A stretch of DNA of 64,000 bases, from positions 16,358,266 through 16,422,265 of the forward strand of contig JAZBQD010000021.1 in assembly GCA_036583965.1 (NCBI GenBank), in the 5' to 3' direction. The translations under genes and the position numbers were made by a program. This stretch comes from Prunella strophiata. Its lineage: Eukaryota > Chordata > Aves > Passeriformes > Prunellidae. The notes beneath the pieces are model-generated. The model was not told the origin of the DNA. It ran no database searches and saw only the letters and a program-made list of their open reading frames with translations. Of the stretch, positions 11,828 through 26,800 are shown in pieces (the first letter of the stretch is position 1; each line of letters opens with the position of its first letter).

Positions 11828-14800
11828 GTACCGGGGGCCGCGGGGCGGGCGGGCGGAGGGGGGGGCGCCGGCCGGGGCGCCGCCGAGGGCAGCGGGGGCG
11901 CGTTCGGAGCCGCTCCGCCGAGCCCTCGTAGTTGCCGAAGAGCGGAGGAAATCGCCGAGGGAAGGGCTGGGGTGGGGGGAAAAGGGCTGGCGTGTGTGCC
12001 CGGGGGGGGCAGGGAGGGATGGAGCGGCTCCCCTCCCTTCCCGCTGCCTCTCTCTTTCTCTTTCTCTCTCTACTTTCCATCGGGCTTGATCTTAGCAGGC
12101 CTTGCAAAAGGGAAGGAGGAAGGAGTGAAGGAGAGCGAGAGTTAGCGGTAGGATGGGGAGGCGATCGCGGTGTGATGAGCCCGGAGAGTGGAGAAAGTCC
12201 AGGTAAAGTCATAGGCGCTCTGGACGTGCTGAATGTGCAGATTAGTGCGAAAAAATGCGCCTTAGCGCTGCCGGGAGGCGCAGGGATGGAGGCGGCTCTG
12301 CGCCCGCTGTGCAAAGTGCAGGAGCCGGCGCCAGGTTGCTTCACCTCCTGCCCGGGGTGCTGCGGGGGCGGCGGCCGGGCCGGGCCCCGGCTCCCCGCGG
12401 GCCGCAAAGTTTGGCGGGGGCCCCGCTCCGGGCGGCCCGAGGTGCGAGGTGGGGCGGGCGGCGGCCCCCGGCCCCGCAGCCCGGCGTGCGCTGCCCCCCG
12501 GCCGCGGCGGCGGCGACAGCGGCGGGGCAGCATCGGGAGACGGCCGCCAGGGTCGGGGGCAGGCAGGGGAAAAGGAGCCGGCGGGCAGTGGGCGAGAGCC
12601 AGCCGAATTTTGACCTCCGGCACCCAGTTCCAATGCCCCGACTGAGAACGAGTCTAGCCACTCTTGCCACGCCAGAGAAGAAGAAGGGGGAAAGCTGAAA
12701 TGAAAAATAAGACAGACTGGACATGGGTGTTTGAAATATCCTGTTCCAGTAAGTGGAATCAGGGTGGAAGTGTTAATAACACCACATATGACTGGATGTC
12801 CTACACTTCTTGGTCTGGAGCACATCCTCAGACTCCACATTTCCTGGTGAAATGGCCGTTTGCATTGAGGTTTTTCGGAGTGCACAGTTTAAGAGCTAGG
12901 AACAGAAAACATCACCTTCCAGTTGGAGCTGTGTTCCAGTGATAGGTACTGCTCAACAATCAGGGGTGTGCTTGGGTGTGGAACTGCTGCTGTGGTTGGT
13001 TGGACATGGTTGGACTTATTCTCAGTTTGATGATCTTGATGATCAGCTGTAGGGTCTCAAGTGCAAGTGCAGGATCTGACAGGTTTCACGTAGACAGTTT
13101 TCACTTTGTCATTGTCTTTCAAAGTCTTTAGCAGAGGTCACAGCTAAGGGATGACATTGCTCTGTTGGGATGGTATTTTACCGTGTGTGACACAGACCTC
13201 CTCTGAAGTGAACAGCACTTAAACTCTCCTATGTGGTGTTAAATTATCATGATGATCTGAAGAGTGTCATTGACCTTCCACCCCTCATTTTGCAGTATCT
13301 GTCATTTAACTTTGTAATTTTAAGGATATTGTATGTTGGCTGTATTGCTGTTGTGACTCCAGAATAGCCAGTGGGAGTTCTGTGAAGAACAACTTTGACC
13401 CAAAAAAGTTAGTGATACAATTTTAGTAGTTTATGGGGTGCATAGAAGATCTTTGCCTGGTGTTGTCTGAGTTTTCTTTAGATGTTTGGATTAGTTCTAG
13501 AAAGAAATAAAGCTGGCATGTCTTAGGCTAATGGTAGCCATGCTGGTTTACCTCTGACTCATTGTTAAAAAATTCTGCTGTTTTATGATCCATGTGCTGT
13601 AGGATGATGACGTTTGGTAGGTGGATGTGGGCAGTGTCACTGTGTGACATCCAGGTGAGGTTGCTCGAGTGGTCACCTGGTGTGTTCTGTGAGGGAGCAG
13701 AACAACAGCCCAGTTTGCAGCCAGTGTTAGGCCCAGTCTCTTTGCAGGCATTTGCATGGAGGAATGAATTTTTGGTACTGTGGTTCAAAGCCTCTGAATC
13801 ACTTCCTTTCTTTGTTACTCCACTTGAAATACTTTTGCTTATCATTGTACAATATGGAAGAATTGTCTCCACCAGAACAGGTAGGTGGAAGAAGTGTGGC
13901 TGTTCCTTTCTTGTTGCGTGAGGTGTTTGGAAAATGATCTCAACTGGTCATAGTGTAAAATCTTCATCTACATGTTGGACATGTGGCAAAATTGTGTGCA
14001 GGGCTTCAGTAATCAATCTATTTGAATTTTGCATCTTCATCGGGAAGTTCTCCATGACAGAGGTCAGAAGAAATGTCTAGAAAGCTGAAGAGTTTGTGTG
14101 TCTAATAGGTAGCAATTGTGTAGTGGCTTCATTTAAAAGATGACTCAGTGTTGCTTCCCTTCTTTTTCCCCTTCCCAAAAAGCAGCTGCATCCAGGGGAT
14201 TTATTAGAAAGAAGCTCTTAGAGGTGGGATGTCCCACACCAGTTTGCAAGTGAGATGAAGTGCTTTGTGCTTTCAGAGCAGTCCAAGTTCTTGAACAAGT
14301 AAAATGTTTTGTGGATCACAAGATAACCATTAAATAGTTTCAGGATTTTAACTTGAAATAATTTGAGACTGTGGGTGTAAATAAACAATTTGGATCTTAT
14401 GGTGACATTCCAAAGGTATAGTGCACTCCCAATTTCCGATTCACTCATTGGTAATATCCAAATCCTTCAAGGATTCTTACTGAACTTCATCAAGTAAGAC
14501 CAATAATTAACTCTGCAATTTGGAGAATTTAATACTGGCTGAAATATTATTTTTAAAGCCAATCACGACATAGAAGCCCTGATAAAGCACATGGAAAAAG
14601 TGCAGTGTGTATATTGCCTATATGAACTCATCATACTTTGGTGGTACCCAATAAACTTTTATAAATTTTGAAATTTTGGAAATAGATGTGCATATTTATC
14701 CTGTCACTTCATTCATTTTCTACTGTCATGTTATTTTAAAAGGCTTTTCAACCTTTTAAACTTAAAGATAAATTCAATTACTGCCTTTATATTGAAGCAA

Positions 14801-17800
14801 AATAAGATCATAGACAAAATAACCTCAGTGTTTGGTTAGGTAGGTGCCTTTTTCCAGTTAGAAATGGCTTTTAATCATCTGTAATCCTATTACATTTAGG
14901 TTAGGAGGGTGAAACAGGCACTGATTTATTCTAGAAGCAAAAGCACCCATTAGGAGTTCTGTGTTTCCAGGTAGTCAGTCTACCTGTTGTGGTAGAACCA
15001 AGACACTTTACAGCTAAAGATAATTATTCCATTATATGGTAAAATGTAGATGTTAGTTTTGATGTTTTTAAGTACATTTTTTTCCTTTACCAGTAAAGAA
15101 TGTTGTGTATATTTTAGTGTAATTCTCAGGCTATATGAAATACTGGTTTGTCTTTGCTTGACTTCCATGTGCTTATGATTTCAAGCTTTTATGAGTGGGT
15201 GAAAGTGTCATGGAATATTCCTTTTTTTTCCCCTTGCTTTTCCTCTTAAGAGGTAACCTGTTAAATATTAAAGACCTATGGTGCATGTTTCCTTAGAAAT
15301 AATAATCTGAAAATAAAAGACTGACAAAAAGGGTCTTCAGAGTAGCCTTCAGTAAGGCTACCCTGGTTTGCCTTGTGTTTTACAATACACTTTTGGATGC
15401 ATTGACAGGAAATACTCATCTATTTCGGCAACAGACAGAAAGGGAAATGTATTTACTTTTAAATACCAACTTTGTTGATTTCACATTAAAGTTTTCAGTA
15501 ACTTGAAGTAACATTTTTATGTATATTTATGTACAATTCCATGTACATTACCTGAACCCAGACAGTTATGTCACGGACTCTGGTATTTTAAGTCTATGAG
15601 ATGGCTGTAGAGGGGGAAAAAATTCCATTCCTAAATTTTTTCCGAGCTCAGGAGCATCTTTTTTACTGCAATAAAAACCTCCTTTACTGATGATATGTGA
15701 ACCAGTTATCAGTGTTAACAGAGATGCTCTTTAAACACATCTCTATGCTTTTTATTTAATATTTTGGGGGGGTAGTATGCAATGAACACCATTAGACTTC
15801 ATCAGGGGTGATGAAGTTGAAATCTAAAGTGGTATTTTACCATTGTGTCAGATTGTATTACACCTTTGATAAGTGATCTAAAGATTACAGCCAGTTCTCT
15901 GAAGGGGACTTAACATGTACACGTTTCTGGATCACAATAATAAAACCAAGTCTTTAAAGCTCAATAGTTATTTCATTAAAAGGAAGAAGTGACATTTTTA
16001 AAAATGGCATCTTCTCGCTGAAATGATGCAATGCCCATGGCTAGGAGCATGTCCACCACAGTGACACATTTCAATTCAATCTTAGTCTGTTTAATCAGCA
16101 GTGTAAGAATGAGCTGCAGTTTATTTCAGCTCACATGATCCACTAGAAAGATAACATACTTCCAGATAATTGCAACATTTCCCATTTATACCTGCACTCA
16201 GGTACCAGCAAAGTCAAAACTTGAAGATAATAATGGCACTGTTTGGGCTGCTGAATCCCTATGACATGTGGAGACATGCAGATGGGAGAGAACAAGGTTG
16301 AACTTTTGGATGCAAGGTTTGGCTTGAGATGCAGGGTTTAGAAAATAATTTTTGCTTTACAAGGAAATACAAGATTTTGAAGGTTGTGCTTTCCATCTTG
16401 CATCTCTTTCAATGGAGTCACTTTTTAGCAGAGATACATACTCAAGCCTGCTTATTGAACTGAAAAGCAGAAATCTATTTTTTAATTATTTCACATGTGT
16501 ATTTCCTAAGACAGAGGTGACTTGGAAGAAGATGGTGTATCTTAGTAAAGGTTATTATTTCTCAAATCAGCCTCTGTATTGATACAACTGCTCTGTGATG
16601 AAGGAATAGGACTGACTTAACAAGCAGAAAACAGTGCCCTGAAGTAGGATTTGGAGAGTATAGAACAGTTAAGCACCTACTCCTTCTGTACACTGGCAAG
16701 CTGTGGATGCAATGCTGATTTCAGTAATACTGAGCTGGCACTAACAAGCTCTAAGATTTGGTTGTCTGTAAGTAACACCTTTTCAAATTTTTTAGTGGAA
16801 AAGCTTTATTAACAACTATTTTGAAGAATCAGCTATTTATCAATACATTGTCACTGATCTGTTCTCAAAATCAGTGTTCAGAAGACAGCTGTCCTCAAAA
16901 TCAAGTAACCTCTGAGCACCATTAACTTCAGTAGGTAGAAATCCAGAAATTTTGTTGCCTGATGAAAGTTTTCAGGACTCTTTTCCAAATGTGGTGTGAT
17001 TTGCAGTGCAGACTGTATTCCTCAATTCTAAACTGGCAATCATCTGAGGTATAAATTGAGGTATAAAGATGGTAACAAAGAGTTAACCAGTGATCCCCTC
17101 TGCCCACATCATGGGACTTCTCCAAATTAAAGTTACCAAGCAAGGTTCAAAAGTAGACCTGGATAACTCTGGCAATATTCATTGTCTTACTAAGAAATTC
17201 CAGTTTAGAGCTGCATATGGAACACTGCAATGCCCATGACTGTCTTGTTTACCTACATCATCACTGTTACCACAAGCCCAACTTCCTCATTATACTGTAA
17301 ACTGCTGAGCATATTTTGGGACACCCAGAACCAATTGATTTCTTGTTACAATCTTGATAAAGTGTTTTATCTGGCTCAAATATAGCTTGCTTCAAGGTAT
17401 AATTCTCAAATGTGCTGCTGCTTGGGAGGGACACTGAAATACACCCTTGTCACTCTTAAAAGCCTGAACATTTGAAGTGAAGGTACCACCAAAGCCAGTG
17501 AACTGAAAAGGCTTCCTTCCCTTCAGTGTCCAGGTTCAGTGCCCATAACTATCCAAATATTAAAATTGCATCATTTTTTGTAATACTTCCTGAATGACAA
17601 ATGCAGTGCTTTATTTTAGGCTGGTCTTTGATTGAATATTAAAATCCAGCAATAAACTCATTGCTTAGTAATTACTTCTGAAAGTTAAAATATTTGGAGA
17701 GAGACAGCTCAAATAATGGCAAAATTTAAATGTGGTCTAATATTGAAGGAAATAGGCTAATTATTTTTTTAAAATCAATGGAGTGATTGTGATGGCCAGC

Positions 17801-20800
17801 TATGTTGTAAATAGCATTTCTTTGTCCATTCATTTGACTTCTAGCATTAGTACAGTTTCTTGGCTCTGTACATTTTCATCAGTGCAATCCCTTTTTGTTG
17901 TTCTTCTTATCCATATATTTTTCAGATCGTTTTTGCAGCACATTTTGTGGCACTGGCATCCTGACAACGGCAAAAAAAATATTAAGTAGTTAACTGTTTC
18001 TTGCAAACTATTAGAACAATATGATTAAAGTCAAATGTTTGTAATGTACATTCATGCAAACACAAATATTTTGGTTTTGACAAAAGGAAATTCATCCTTT
18101 CTGCCTGTTGAATTACAATGTCACACTTTGTTTACTACTAAAACTTTACACTGGTAATCTTGCAACACTAAAAGGAAATACACTTGAGTCTGTTTTCTTC
18201 TGTTAAACAGAGCAAATGTAGATTACAGTACTATTTCAATACTATCTCATTACGACTCCTGATATAAAATATTGCTGCAAATCTATCAGGTCTCTAAAGA
18301 CTTTCACAAGAAATTGATATGATTGACCTGTGTAGAAAAGAATGATTCTTCTCATGCCTTACCAAAAAGAGGAATCAGGCTGACTCTTGCAAAATGATAA
18401 AGGGTAATATGAGCAGGACACTACAACAAAACACTAAAACAAGACCATCATTTAAAACATCTGTCAGAAAGACACTTTTGTCTGAAAACAGCACTTCCCC
18501 TACTTGGGCTTTCCTACATGTCTCACAGAACACTCAGGAAATTTGCACCCCATTTCTTCAGAGAAGCAAACCAGAAACAATGAGGATATTTTTTTCCTTC
18601 AGGTTCTTCAATGCATTTATTTAGATTTTGTTGGGGTTTGGTGAAATCATCTTATATTAATCACTTATATGTGCTCATACCAAATGGATTAAGAAGGAAT
18701 ATGAGGGACTGCACAGCACTAGATCTGAGAGCCATTGCATGCAGATTAGTAATCAAAAGAAATAAAATTAGCAGAGGCATGTGAACATGTCTTGGTTTGG
18801 ACAAGAGGTAACATTTTTATAGGACATCTCACACATCAATATTTAGAGAAGAATGACTCTGGGTGGTGTAAAGGGTTTTTCAAAAACCTTTTTGTAAGAT
18901 TCCACAGGAGCAGCTGGTAACAAAACCAAACTATGGTCCAGAAGGTTTGGTCATCTCTTAGACCACCTGGTTTACAGAGAGGTGTCTATGAACAGAGGTT
19001 TCAAACACTGGTATTGGGATCTGTGTTGTATAACAGAGCCATCAATTACTTGAAAATAATCACATTTACTCCTGATAATTTATAGATTATTATTATTAAA
19101 ATTGTCAAGACAAAAGTTGGCAGTGAAAAGCTGAATGACAGCAACTGAAACTCAGTGCTTACAAATGCCAGCTAATGATCAAAGGAAAAATAATTCTGAC
19201 TATACATGCATAAAAATGAACCCTGAAGAAGATGTTACTATTCTGGAGAAATCTTGAAATCATTGTGGAAGGTTTCTGGGTGTGTCCACATTAGTATTTT
19301 AATTTGGATCACGTGCATGCTTTTGCAGTGAATCTCCCTGTGATCCCCAGTTACCACACCTCTACTTGCATCACAGCATTGTCTTGGAGAGCAGTGACCA
19401 CACTCCCTTCCAATTAAACCAAACCAGAAAATGTGTTTCAGCTCTTAATGGGTGTCCAGTCCATGGGACCAGACTACTGGCAAACAGAAGTTTACATGTT
19501 ATTAGAAAAGCAATTTAGAATGAAAGAGAAGATGATCATCCTTGTGTCCCTGGGGTGCATGGTGCTTCCACCTCTGCAGTAGTGCACCCACTGCCAGGAG
19601 ACACAGAACTGGGAGTGATGCAGAGAAGGGACAACAGGGTGTTGCAGGGGATGGAGTCGCTGTCAGTGAAATGACACCTTATGAAACTTCCTGGCTGGGT
19701 AAAGAAGTGATTGAATGGTACAGAAAAGACAGATGGGGGATGTTCAGTTAAGTCAGAGATGAATGCTATTTCTCATTGCACAAGAAAAGATATGCAGCAA
19801 AGGAAATAATTAGGCAAGTGACAGATACCAGGGAAGTACTTTACAGCATTTAAATCTTGGAACTCTTTGCCATGGGATGTTGTGGAAATCGGAATCGTAA
19901 ATGGTTTCAAAGAATGGTAGAACAGGTTCTTGGCAGATTGATCCCTTTATACTTTTCAACACAAACCAGTCTTTAAACTGCTAATCATGAGAAGCTGTGA
20001 GGGCAGAGCAAGGGCAGCAGTTACTCTATAAATGCTGTTTCCTAAGCATCCAATACTAATTTCTGTTTGAATATACAACACGTTGAGCTAAGTGGACCTT
20101 TAGTCTGACCTCGTATGGCAGTTCTTAGTTTTGTACTTGCTACAGTCATTAAACAAACATAGTTATTGACTAAGGTGTTGATATGGTCTGCAGAGATCAC
20201 AAACACACTTGCCTTACAAGTTGTATCCCAGTATTCTAATTCCCAACCCTTGTGAATTAATATCTGCAAAACAAAGGACAAAACAGAATAGTGGTTTTGG
20301 TTTCTGCTTTAGAGCCCTCACAGTCTAGATTTAGAATCATAGAATCATTAAGTTTGGAAAAGTCTTGTAAGACCATTGAGTCCAACCATTAACCCAGCAC
20401 CACCATCTTCACTGCTGAGTCGTGACCCCAAGTGCCTTTTGAACACCTCCAGGGATGATGATTCCACCACTGCCCAGGGCAGCCTATTCCAGACTTCTAA
20501 CAAGCCAACAAAAGAGTAGAAGAAGAGAGGAGGTGATAAATTAATATTGAATCAAACTTATGTAATAAAAATGAAGTTTTGGCTCCTTGTTGTAGCTCGG
20601 CTTAATAACTGGGGCTAAGGGGCTAAAGATAAACTAGAAAACATTCCAGTAAATGCATGGCATGAGGCAAATGATGGAGTCAATGTTACTGGAAAGTTAC
20701 GTTAATGGAATTACATGTTTCTGATGAACCAAATAAGGTTTCTCCTATGAGAAAAACATTTCAGTATCTAAAAGGGTTTATCCACAGCTTTCCCACATTT

Positions 20801-23800
20801 ATGGTTTTGGATGGGATTCATAGACTTCCTTAATACTGTACAGAATTGTCAGTCTGCCTTACCTGAATATACATCAAAAAGCCACTAACTTTTAATTAAC
20901 TTTTAACAAACCCATCAAGTGGTTATTCTATTGTTAGGGTTTTTTTCCAGAAATGGTCATTATTAATATACTGATATATGAACAGTCTCATTTCTAACTG
21001 ACCAGCCTGACCTGTCAAATTCTTTCACACATATACAATGAACTTTTTTGTGACATCACTTGGCAGTCACTGCAACAAAGGAAAGAGCGTTGCTCATGTA
21101 TCTTATTATTTTTAGTAATATGAGAGATCTTGAAATAAAGTGTGTCATTGCATAATTTTTTTAAAGACTGCTTTGTAAAATTTGTTTGACTCTGCTAATG
21201 GACTTGCCTTTAAATGTTACACAGTTGAAATTTGCTCTCATATTTTTCTTTTTTTGGGGAAGGGAAAATTTCACAAAATATGAAATGACATTAATGCACC
21301 TAATGAATTTGTCTTCCAGAAATCTTTTGTGATAAGTCTCAGGTATTTTAGCATGGAAAATCTGACAGGAAAGGTGCTGGAGAAATGCTGAGAAGTAGAG
21401 TTCACATGGAAGGAAAAGGCACCGTAATGCTTGCAGGGCTTCTAAATGGGTTCTGAGAGAAAAGATGCAAAGATGTTGATCACAAAGTGTTTCAGTGATT
21501 AATGTAAGGGAGGAATAGCAGACTGCAAATGAGAATGCATGAATTTAGGATGACACAGCATGGGAAGACCTTTGTTGATGTGAAGTGACTGAATTTATCT
21601 CTACATAAGCAGAGGAAGTAGGAAAGTTTTAGGTTCAGCAATGGTGCAACATGGCAGGAAAGTTTCAAATGAAATAGGAATGTGACTCACATATTAAAAG
21701 CTATACAGAGATAAGGAGGGAAACTTTAGATCCCCAATTAAGTACCAGGAATTAGAGGGAAAACTACCTTAATGTTCAAAAATTACTTCACATGATTCCA
21801 GGGGAAATAACCTGAAGTTCTTGAAGGAATGATAAAATATTGGCTGAGGAGCGGCAAGAATTTTGTGATTTGTCTGCAGTAACTGGAAGCAAGAGTCTGT
21901 AACAGAGTCCAGGTGCATAAACTCAAGCTTTCCAAAATCTGAAAACTGGGAAAGTTGAGAAAAAACTTGTGCTATTGTGTTCAGTAAATATTAGCACTGG
22001 TTCATCATTTTCTACTATGCTGACAAGTCAGAACCAATGTACTGTACTACAACAGTCAGAAAAGGACATGGTAGAGATGATGAAGAGCTTGACAGTGTTG
22101 TATGCATGTGGTCACTGTTACAGACCTTATGCTGCTGTTTGCTGCAGATTAATACATGGCAGTATGCAGTGTTTGTACAGTCAGCAAAATACATCATGGT
22201 ATGGAAACAGTGATAAAAGTGACAGGAAACTGAAAGAAGCAATGAAAAATAAATTATTTCTGTGGGGTTTTTTTGTGTGTGTGTGGTTTTTAGGGTATTT
22301 TGTTCAGTTTCATTTTTTACCGTGGAAATGCAAAATGACCAATTTTCTGTCTTTGTGTATAAAACCAGTGTGAGATAGGCAATTAAATAGATAGGCAGGT
22401 CAGGTAGCAAAATTCAATAAGACTGAATGTTCCTCCAGCTTACCTTTATGGTCTGTTAATGTCTCATGTGCAGTAGAAGCCCTAATCATCTGTGCAATGA
22501 TGATACACAGAAGGTGTAACAGAAACACCAGAGAAAGTTGTGCTTGATAATCTGTTTTTACATATACCAATGAAATAGCTTCTCTTTCATCCTACACACA
22601 TAGAAACCTTCAGGTTTCTTAAGAAAAGGAAAAGGGTGAGGCCCTTGGCCAGCTTTTATGGCCTTCCCAATGCTGCATTTTATTTGTCTCTTGGTGTCAA
22701 GAATGGTGATTGTCAATTAACTGTGGCAAGTGCGGGTCTCTCAGAGGAAAGTATTGAGTATCAAAGTGCTGAGCAACACCTTCAGAAACCACGTGATTTG
22801 GATCAGCTCCTTCTTCTACTTTTTGCTGGTTTAGGACCTTCTGCAGCATTCTGTACACAATAGTGATGTGTTAATGTTTTTAGGGAAGCTGAAGGTAAAT
22901 ACACCATCAGAATACACAGTGAGCAGGCTGCCTGTGTGGCCTGGTGGAACTCAGGAGCATCAGAGAGCTGTGCTCCTCCCCTGTCCTCACTCAGCCTTTG
23001 GAGGCCATTGGAAGGAGACTTTTCACCAGCAGCAAATGACTTCCATTGCCTTTCCCATGCACTTGCATCAGATGATGGGTTAAAGCAGGAGTGACAAGGT
23101 GGCCTTGTCATCTCTCCCTGCTGACTAAGGCCTGTGTTAACATTCTGTTGTATGGCATTTATCAAATGGATCAAGATAATAAAAATTACAAGCTCCTGGA
23201 AGACACCTCTTTTTTTTTTTTCATTGTACACTTCCCAAGCTTTGCATTATTATTCTCATCAATCTTTTGTTACACTGAGAATGTGCTTTCATTGAAGAGC
23301 AGCTTGGCTCAACATGTGGACTACCAGTTGTACTTCATAATCTCCTATGAGCTGCCTCTTGCTGCCTGGGGAAGCATTAAGAAATTGCCAGAATTGATGG
23401 AAGACTGTTCTTTCTCCCAGCTGAACAGCATCTCCCCAGCTTTGTCATGGGCACCACAAAGGGTGACAGATCTTTCTCCTGCACTGTTTGACCATCCTGT
23501 GCTTTGGCTTTCTGACATGACATCACTTTCAGTATTTCTAGTGAGTGCCTCTTGGAAGTGTATCAGGTATTGCAGTGGTCACTTACTGACAAGCTGCTGT
23601 GGGCTGTGATTCAAATTGTTCTGCAACTGTGCTGCTGTTAGTTTTTGTGCTTCATCCATTCGTGTCAAGCACCACTGACAACCTTCTCTGTTTAGAAGAA
23701 AGGCAGGTCTCCTTTTAATATGAACTGAACCTTCTATTTGTACCATGAATGATGCAATTTCCTCCCCTGCTATTAACTGCTACTCTTGTAGCCAATTTAG

Positions 23801-26800
23801 TTTACAGGGAGAAAAAGGTCTTGCTTACTGATCAATAAGAGATGTATTTTACATATAGTTTTTATTTTGGATATGCAGTTTGCATTGCTGGAATATCTTA
23901 GCTTACACAGCCCTTGAATTTCTACAGTACATTTGAAGACATGTGTCCAAAGGACAGTTGACAAACCAAGCACAATATTTTTCAAGTTTTTTTATCCCCA
24001 AGCTACAAGGCAGAATTCCTTTAGTTACCTGAAATAAATTCTGCTTTAATGTAACACTTTTCTAAGATGTACAGATTCCCTTATTAATTCTAGGATTTTG
24101 TGGAGCTCAGAACAGCTTTAACATAACTTTTCCTAAACATCTTTCTTACTTCATGTCCATCTGCTGTTGCTCCTGTTACCACCAAAAGGCAGCCATTCCA
24201 CAATAACAAGCATCTTAAAAGTTGCAGTGTAATGGCAGTTGATCTTTCCGAGATCAGACACTGAGGATGTTGTTTAGTACTGAGAAATCACCAAGGTATG
24301 TTTTGGATGTACATTTAAATACATGCACTTTCATAGGCATTGAGGGGATATCTGGGGATTGCCTACAGATATTTAGTAGTTGATATATCACTTATTCAAG
24401 ATTTGGAAAGTACTTGAGAAGTAAGCCTCAGGGTTAGCAGAGGAGCTGTGTCATAAGCCTTAGATCTCAGAGAAGAACTGATAGCAAGACCTACCTTTTC
24501 ATTCCCCCTCTGATTAAACGGTAGTGCAGTACGGCTTTGCAGAGACAGACAGCAGCCTAACTGAGGGAGGACAGAGGATGAACCAAGGCTGGTTTACAGC
24601 AAGTTTTGAGGCTTTTTTTTCGTTTGAAGTGACTACTCTTTGGCTCCATTTCTGAGAAGGTTACTTGAACCTGTGACTCAAACAGAGACATCTCTGAACG
24701 GGGTAAACCGGTGGCTGCAGCGCTTGTGGGACAGAAACTGCCGAGTGCTCAGAGCACGTTCCCCTCTGCAAACATGGTGGCAGCTGCTTTCGATCTGTGG
24801 CTTCTCACTGCTATTGTGTGAGGGAATCACACTCTGAGTTTCAAGAGCCACAACAGAGAGTAAGTAAAGCTGTGGCTCATCTAGGACTGGGTGTTATTTT
24901 AATGAGTTTAATAAATCCTATATAGGACTGAAAGTTTCTTTGGAGTTCTCAGTCCTGCAAAGCAGCGCTGTCAGTCTGACCTTTGAGCCTTGTACACTGC
25001 AGAGCTCTGACAAACTGCACCAGTTCTATGCTGCACCAATTTCAGCAACATCAGCAACCCTAGTGGAAGTAGCTCACCCACTTTAGCAGCTGTTCTCAGC
25101 CTCAAGTTGATCAGACATTGTACTGCAAAGGGCTTCCACTGCCACAGCTCACCATGGTCACAGACACTCACTGAAGTCCAGGAGGTCCACACTCACTGTA
25201 GAAACAAAATTATTTGCTTTGTGAAAGAAGTACAGAAGATAAGGAGTTAGAATTTTGTTAACCAAACTCATCATATGATTAAAGCTGAAATGTTCATGAA
25301 TGTTAATACTGTTCTTGTAAAGCATGAATGGTAAGGATTCATTTCATGTATAGTATGGACACTGACCTTCAAAAGGAAAAATTCATTGCAGCATCATTTA
25401 TCTCACTTTTGGCAAAGCAGGGTGATGAACTAGGTATTTTTTTTTTTTTTAAAGTACTATCACAGCTGTTTTCTGGCTATGCTACAATTTCATTAATGGA
25501 TGTGTATTGTAAGTTATCTATCCTTGGACAGTCTACTTTGGAACAGTCAAACTAAAAAATTGCTTTTATAAAATAATTTCAGTTTGGTTTAATACCAAAT
25601 GCTGAGAAATATGGTAGCTATACCAAGGAAATTAAAAGCCCTAGGGCTAAATATTTTTATAAAAGTCACTTAAAAACAGAACTTCAACCAACTAAGTTGA
25701 CCTTGGTTGTTACGGTTCTGGAGAGCTATGGTTTTGCACAGCTATAAGTGTAACACTGTTTGAATTACTTATCAGAATCTGGCAGTGGTGTAAGGCTGTG
25801 ACTTCTACTAATAAAAAATCTGCAGCTTTTGATTGAGATGATTAGGGAAATGTCCAGCATACCATTGAAAAGGTTTTCAGGTATCTAAAACCAAAAGATA
25901 CCTGAGGGTTTGGGCCTTAAACAATTTTTCAGAACGTTCCTGAAGCAAAAGGTTGTGTCTCTCTTCCAGGAAAACGATGGCATCCTAGAACACAACAGGA
26001 TTGCTGCATCTTTCCTTATGGTAGATCTGTGCTGCTCATTTTTGTGTGAGTGTAGCACAGACAAGCAGTAACTCTCCCATGTGGCATATGGATATGGCAG
26101 TCACTCCACCAGCAGGGATGTACAGTTTGGGCAATGCACACAGCCATTTCAAGATCATTCCTAATCCCAAACCACTTGTTCTGTTCTGAAGGCTTTACAA
26201 GGAACTTCTCCTCTCAGCCCTGCTCCATTGCTCTTCCCATCCCTTCCCTTTGTGCTGCCAGTGGCATTTCCCTGGATGTTGCTAGCCTTGTCTTTGGGAA
26301 GTCCCCTGGCAGCCCTGCTCTGCCCCTGCCCATCTCCAGCTCCCTGGCATCCCACTGCCTCTCTCTGCTGCCTCCATGCACAGGAAAGCCTGGAGGATAA
26401 GACAGGCTGTCCACAGCTGACTCCACAGAGAACTTGGCCTCAAAACTAAACTTGGGGTGTATTTTTGAACATCATGTAGGCTACAAAAGTGCTGCAAGGA
26501 CAGCAAAGTGTTGCTGATGTTCTCCCTCTGTCTCCCTCACACCTGGCTGCCCTGGACCTGGGAGCTCGTGTGCCACTAATGCAAACAATCACTGAATTTA
26601 CCCCGTGGAGTTCCCTGATGATGCAGAGCTGGGTTATTTCAGTGGAAATTGATTCACTAGTCATGAATTTCATTTGAGAAAATCATGTAATTTTTGGTTC
26701 ACTGTCTGCTCTAAAGTGACAGCAGCTCTTTTACATACCCCAACAGGCTCAGCAAACTATTTAGTCAGTTTGAGATTGAGAAGAAAACAGTGTTACGTCT

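Larger units (their letters stand above)
10660..12620. promoter_or_regulatory. CpG-island promoter of CDYL2
   Basis: About 2 kb is strongly GC-rich and dense in CpG, in contrast to the AT-rich, CpG-poor flanks. It contains many GC boxes (for example GGGGCGG around 11400, 11510 and 11535), a short (GGC)n run near 11520, a CTG run at 11612-11626 and long G runs (9 G at about 11397-11405) that could form quadruplexes. No TATA box stands out near exon 1. The island encloses coding exon 1 and extends about 800 bp into intron 1, the usual arrangement for a broadly expressed chromatin regulator. The transcription start cannot be fixed from the sequence. An AT-rich tract at 11330-11374 interrupts the island. 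Confidence 0.85.

Noticed and set aside
11372..12145. 257-codon + strand frame read as one gene
   Set aside because: It only contains exon 1 as eight residues in the middle; the rest is non-coding island and intron, ending where splicing would have removed it.
11724..12623. 299-codon minus-strand open frame across the CpG island
   Set aside because: Pro/Arg/Gly-rich low-complexity product of GC-rich DNA where stops are rare; it runs antisense through the real CDYL2 exon 1 and shows no domain.
12255..12885. Several 100-240 codon frames on both strands after exon 1
   Set aside because: Overlapping frames on both strands with the same GC-driven composition and no family resemblance.
21969..22410. 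134- and 131-codon frames on opposite strands at the same place
   Set aside because: They overlap almost completely antisense to each other, neither has a recognisable domain, and chance length is sufficient.
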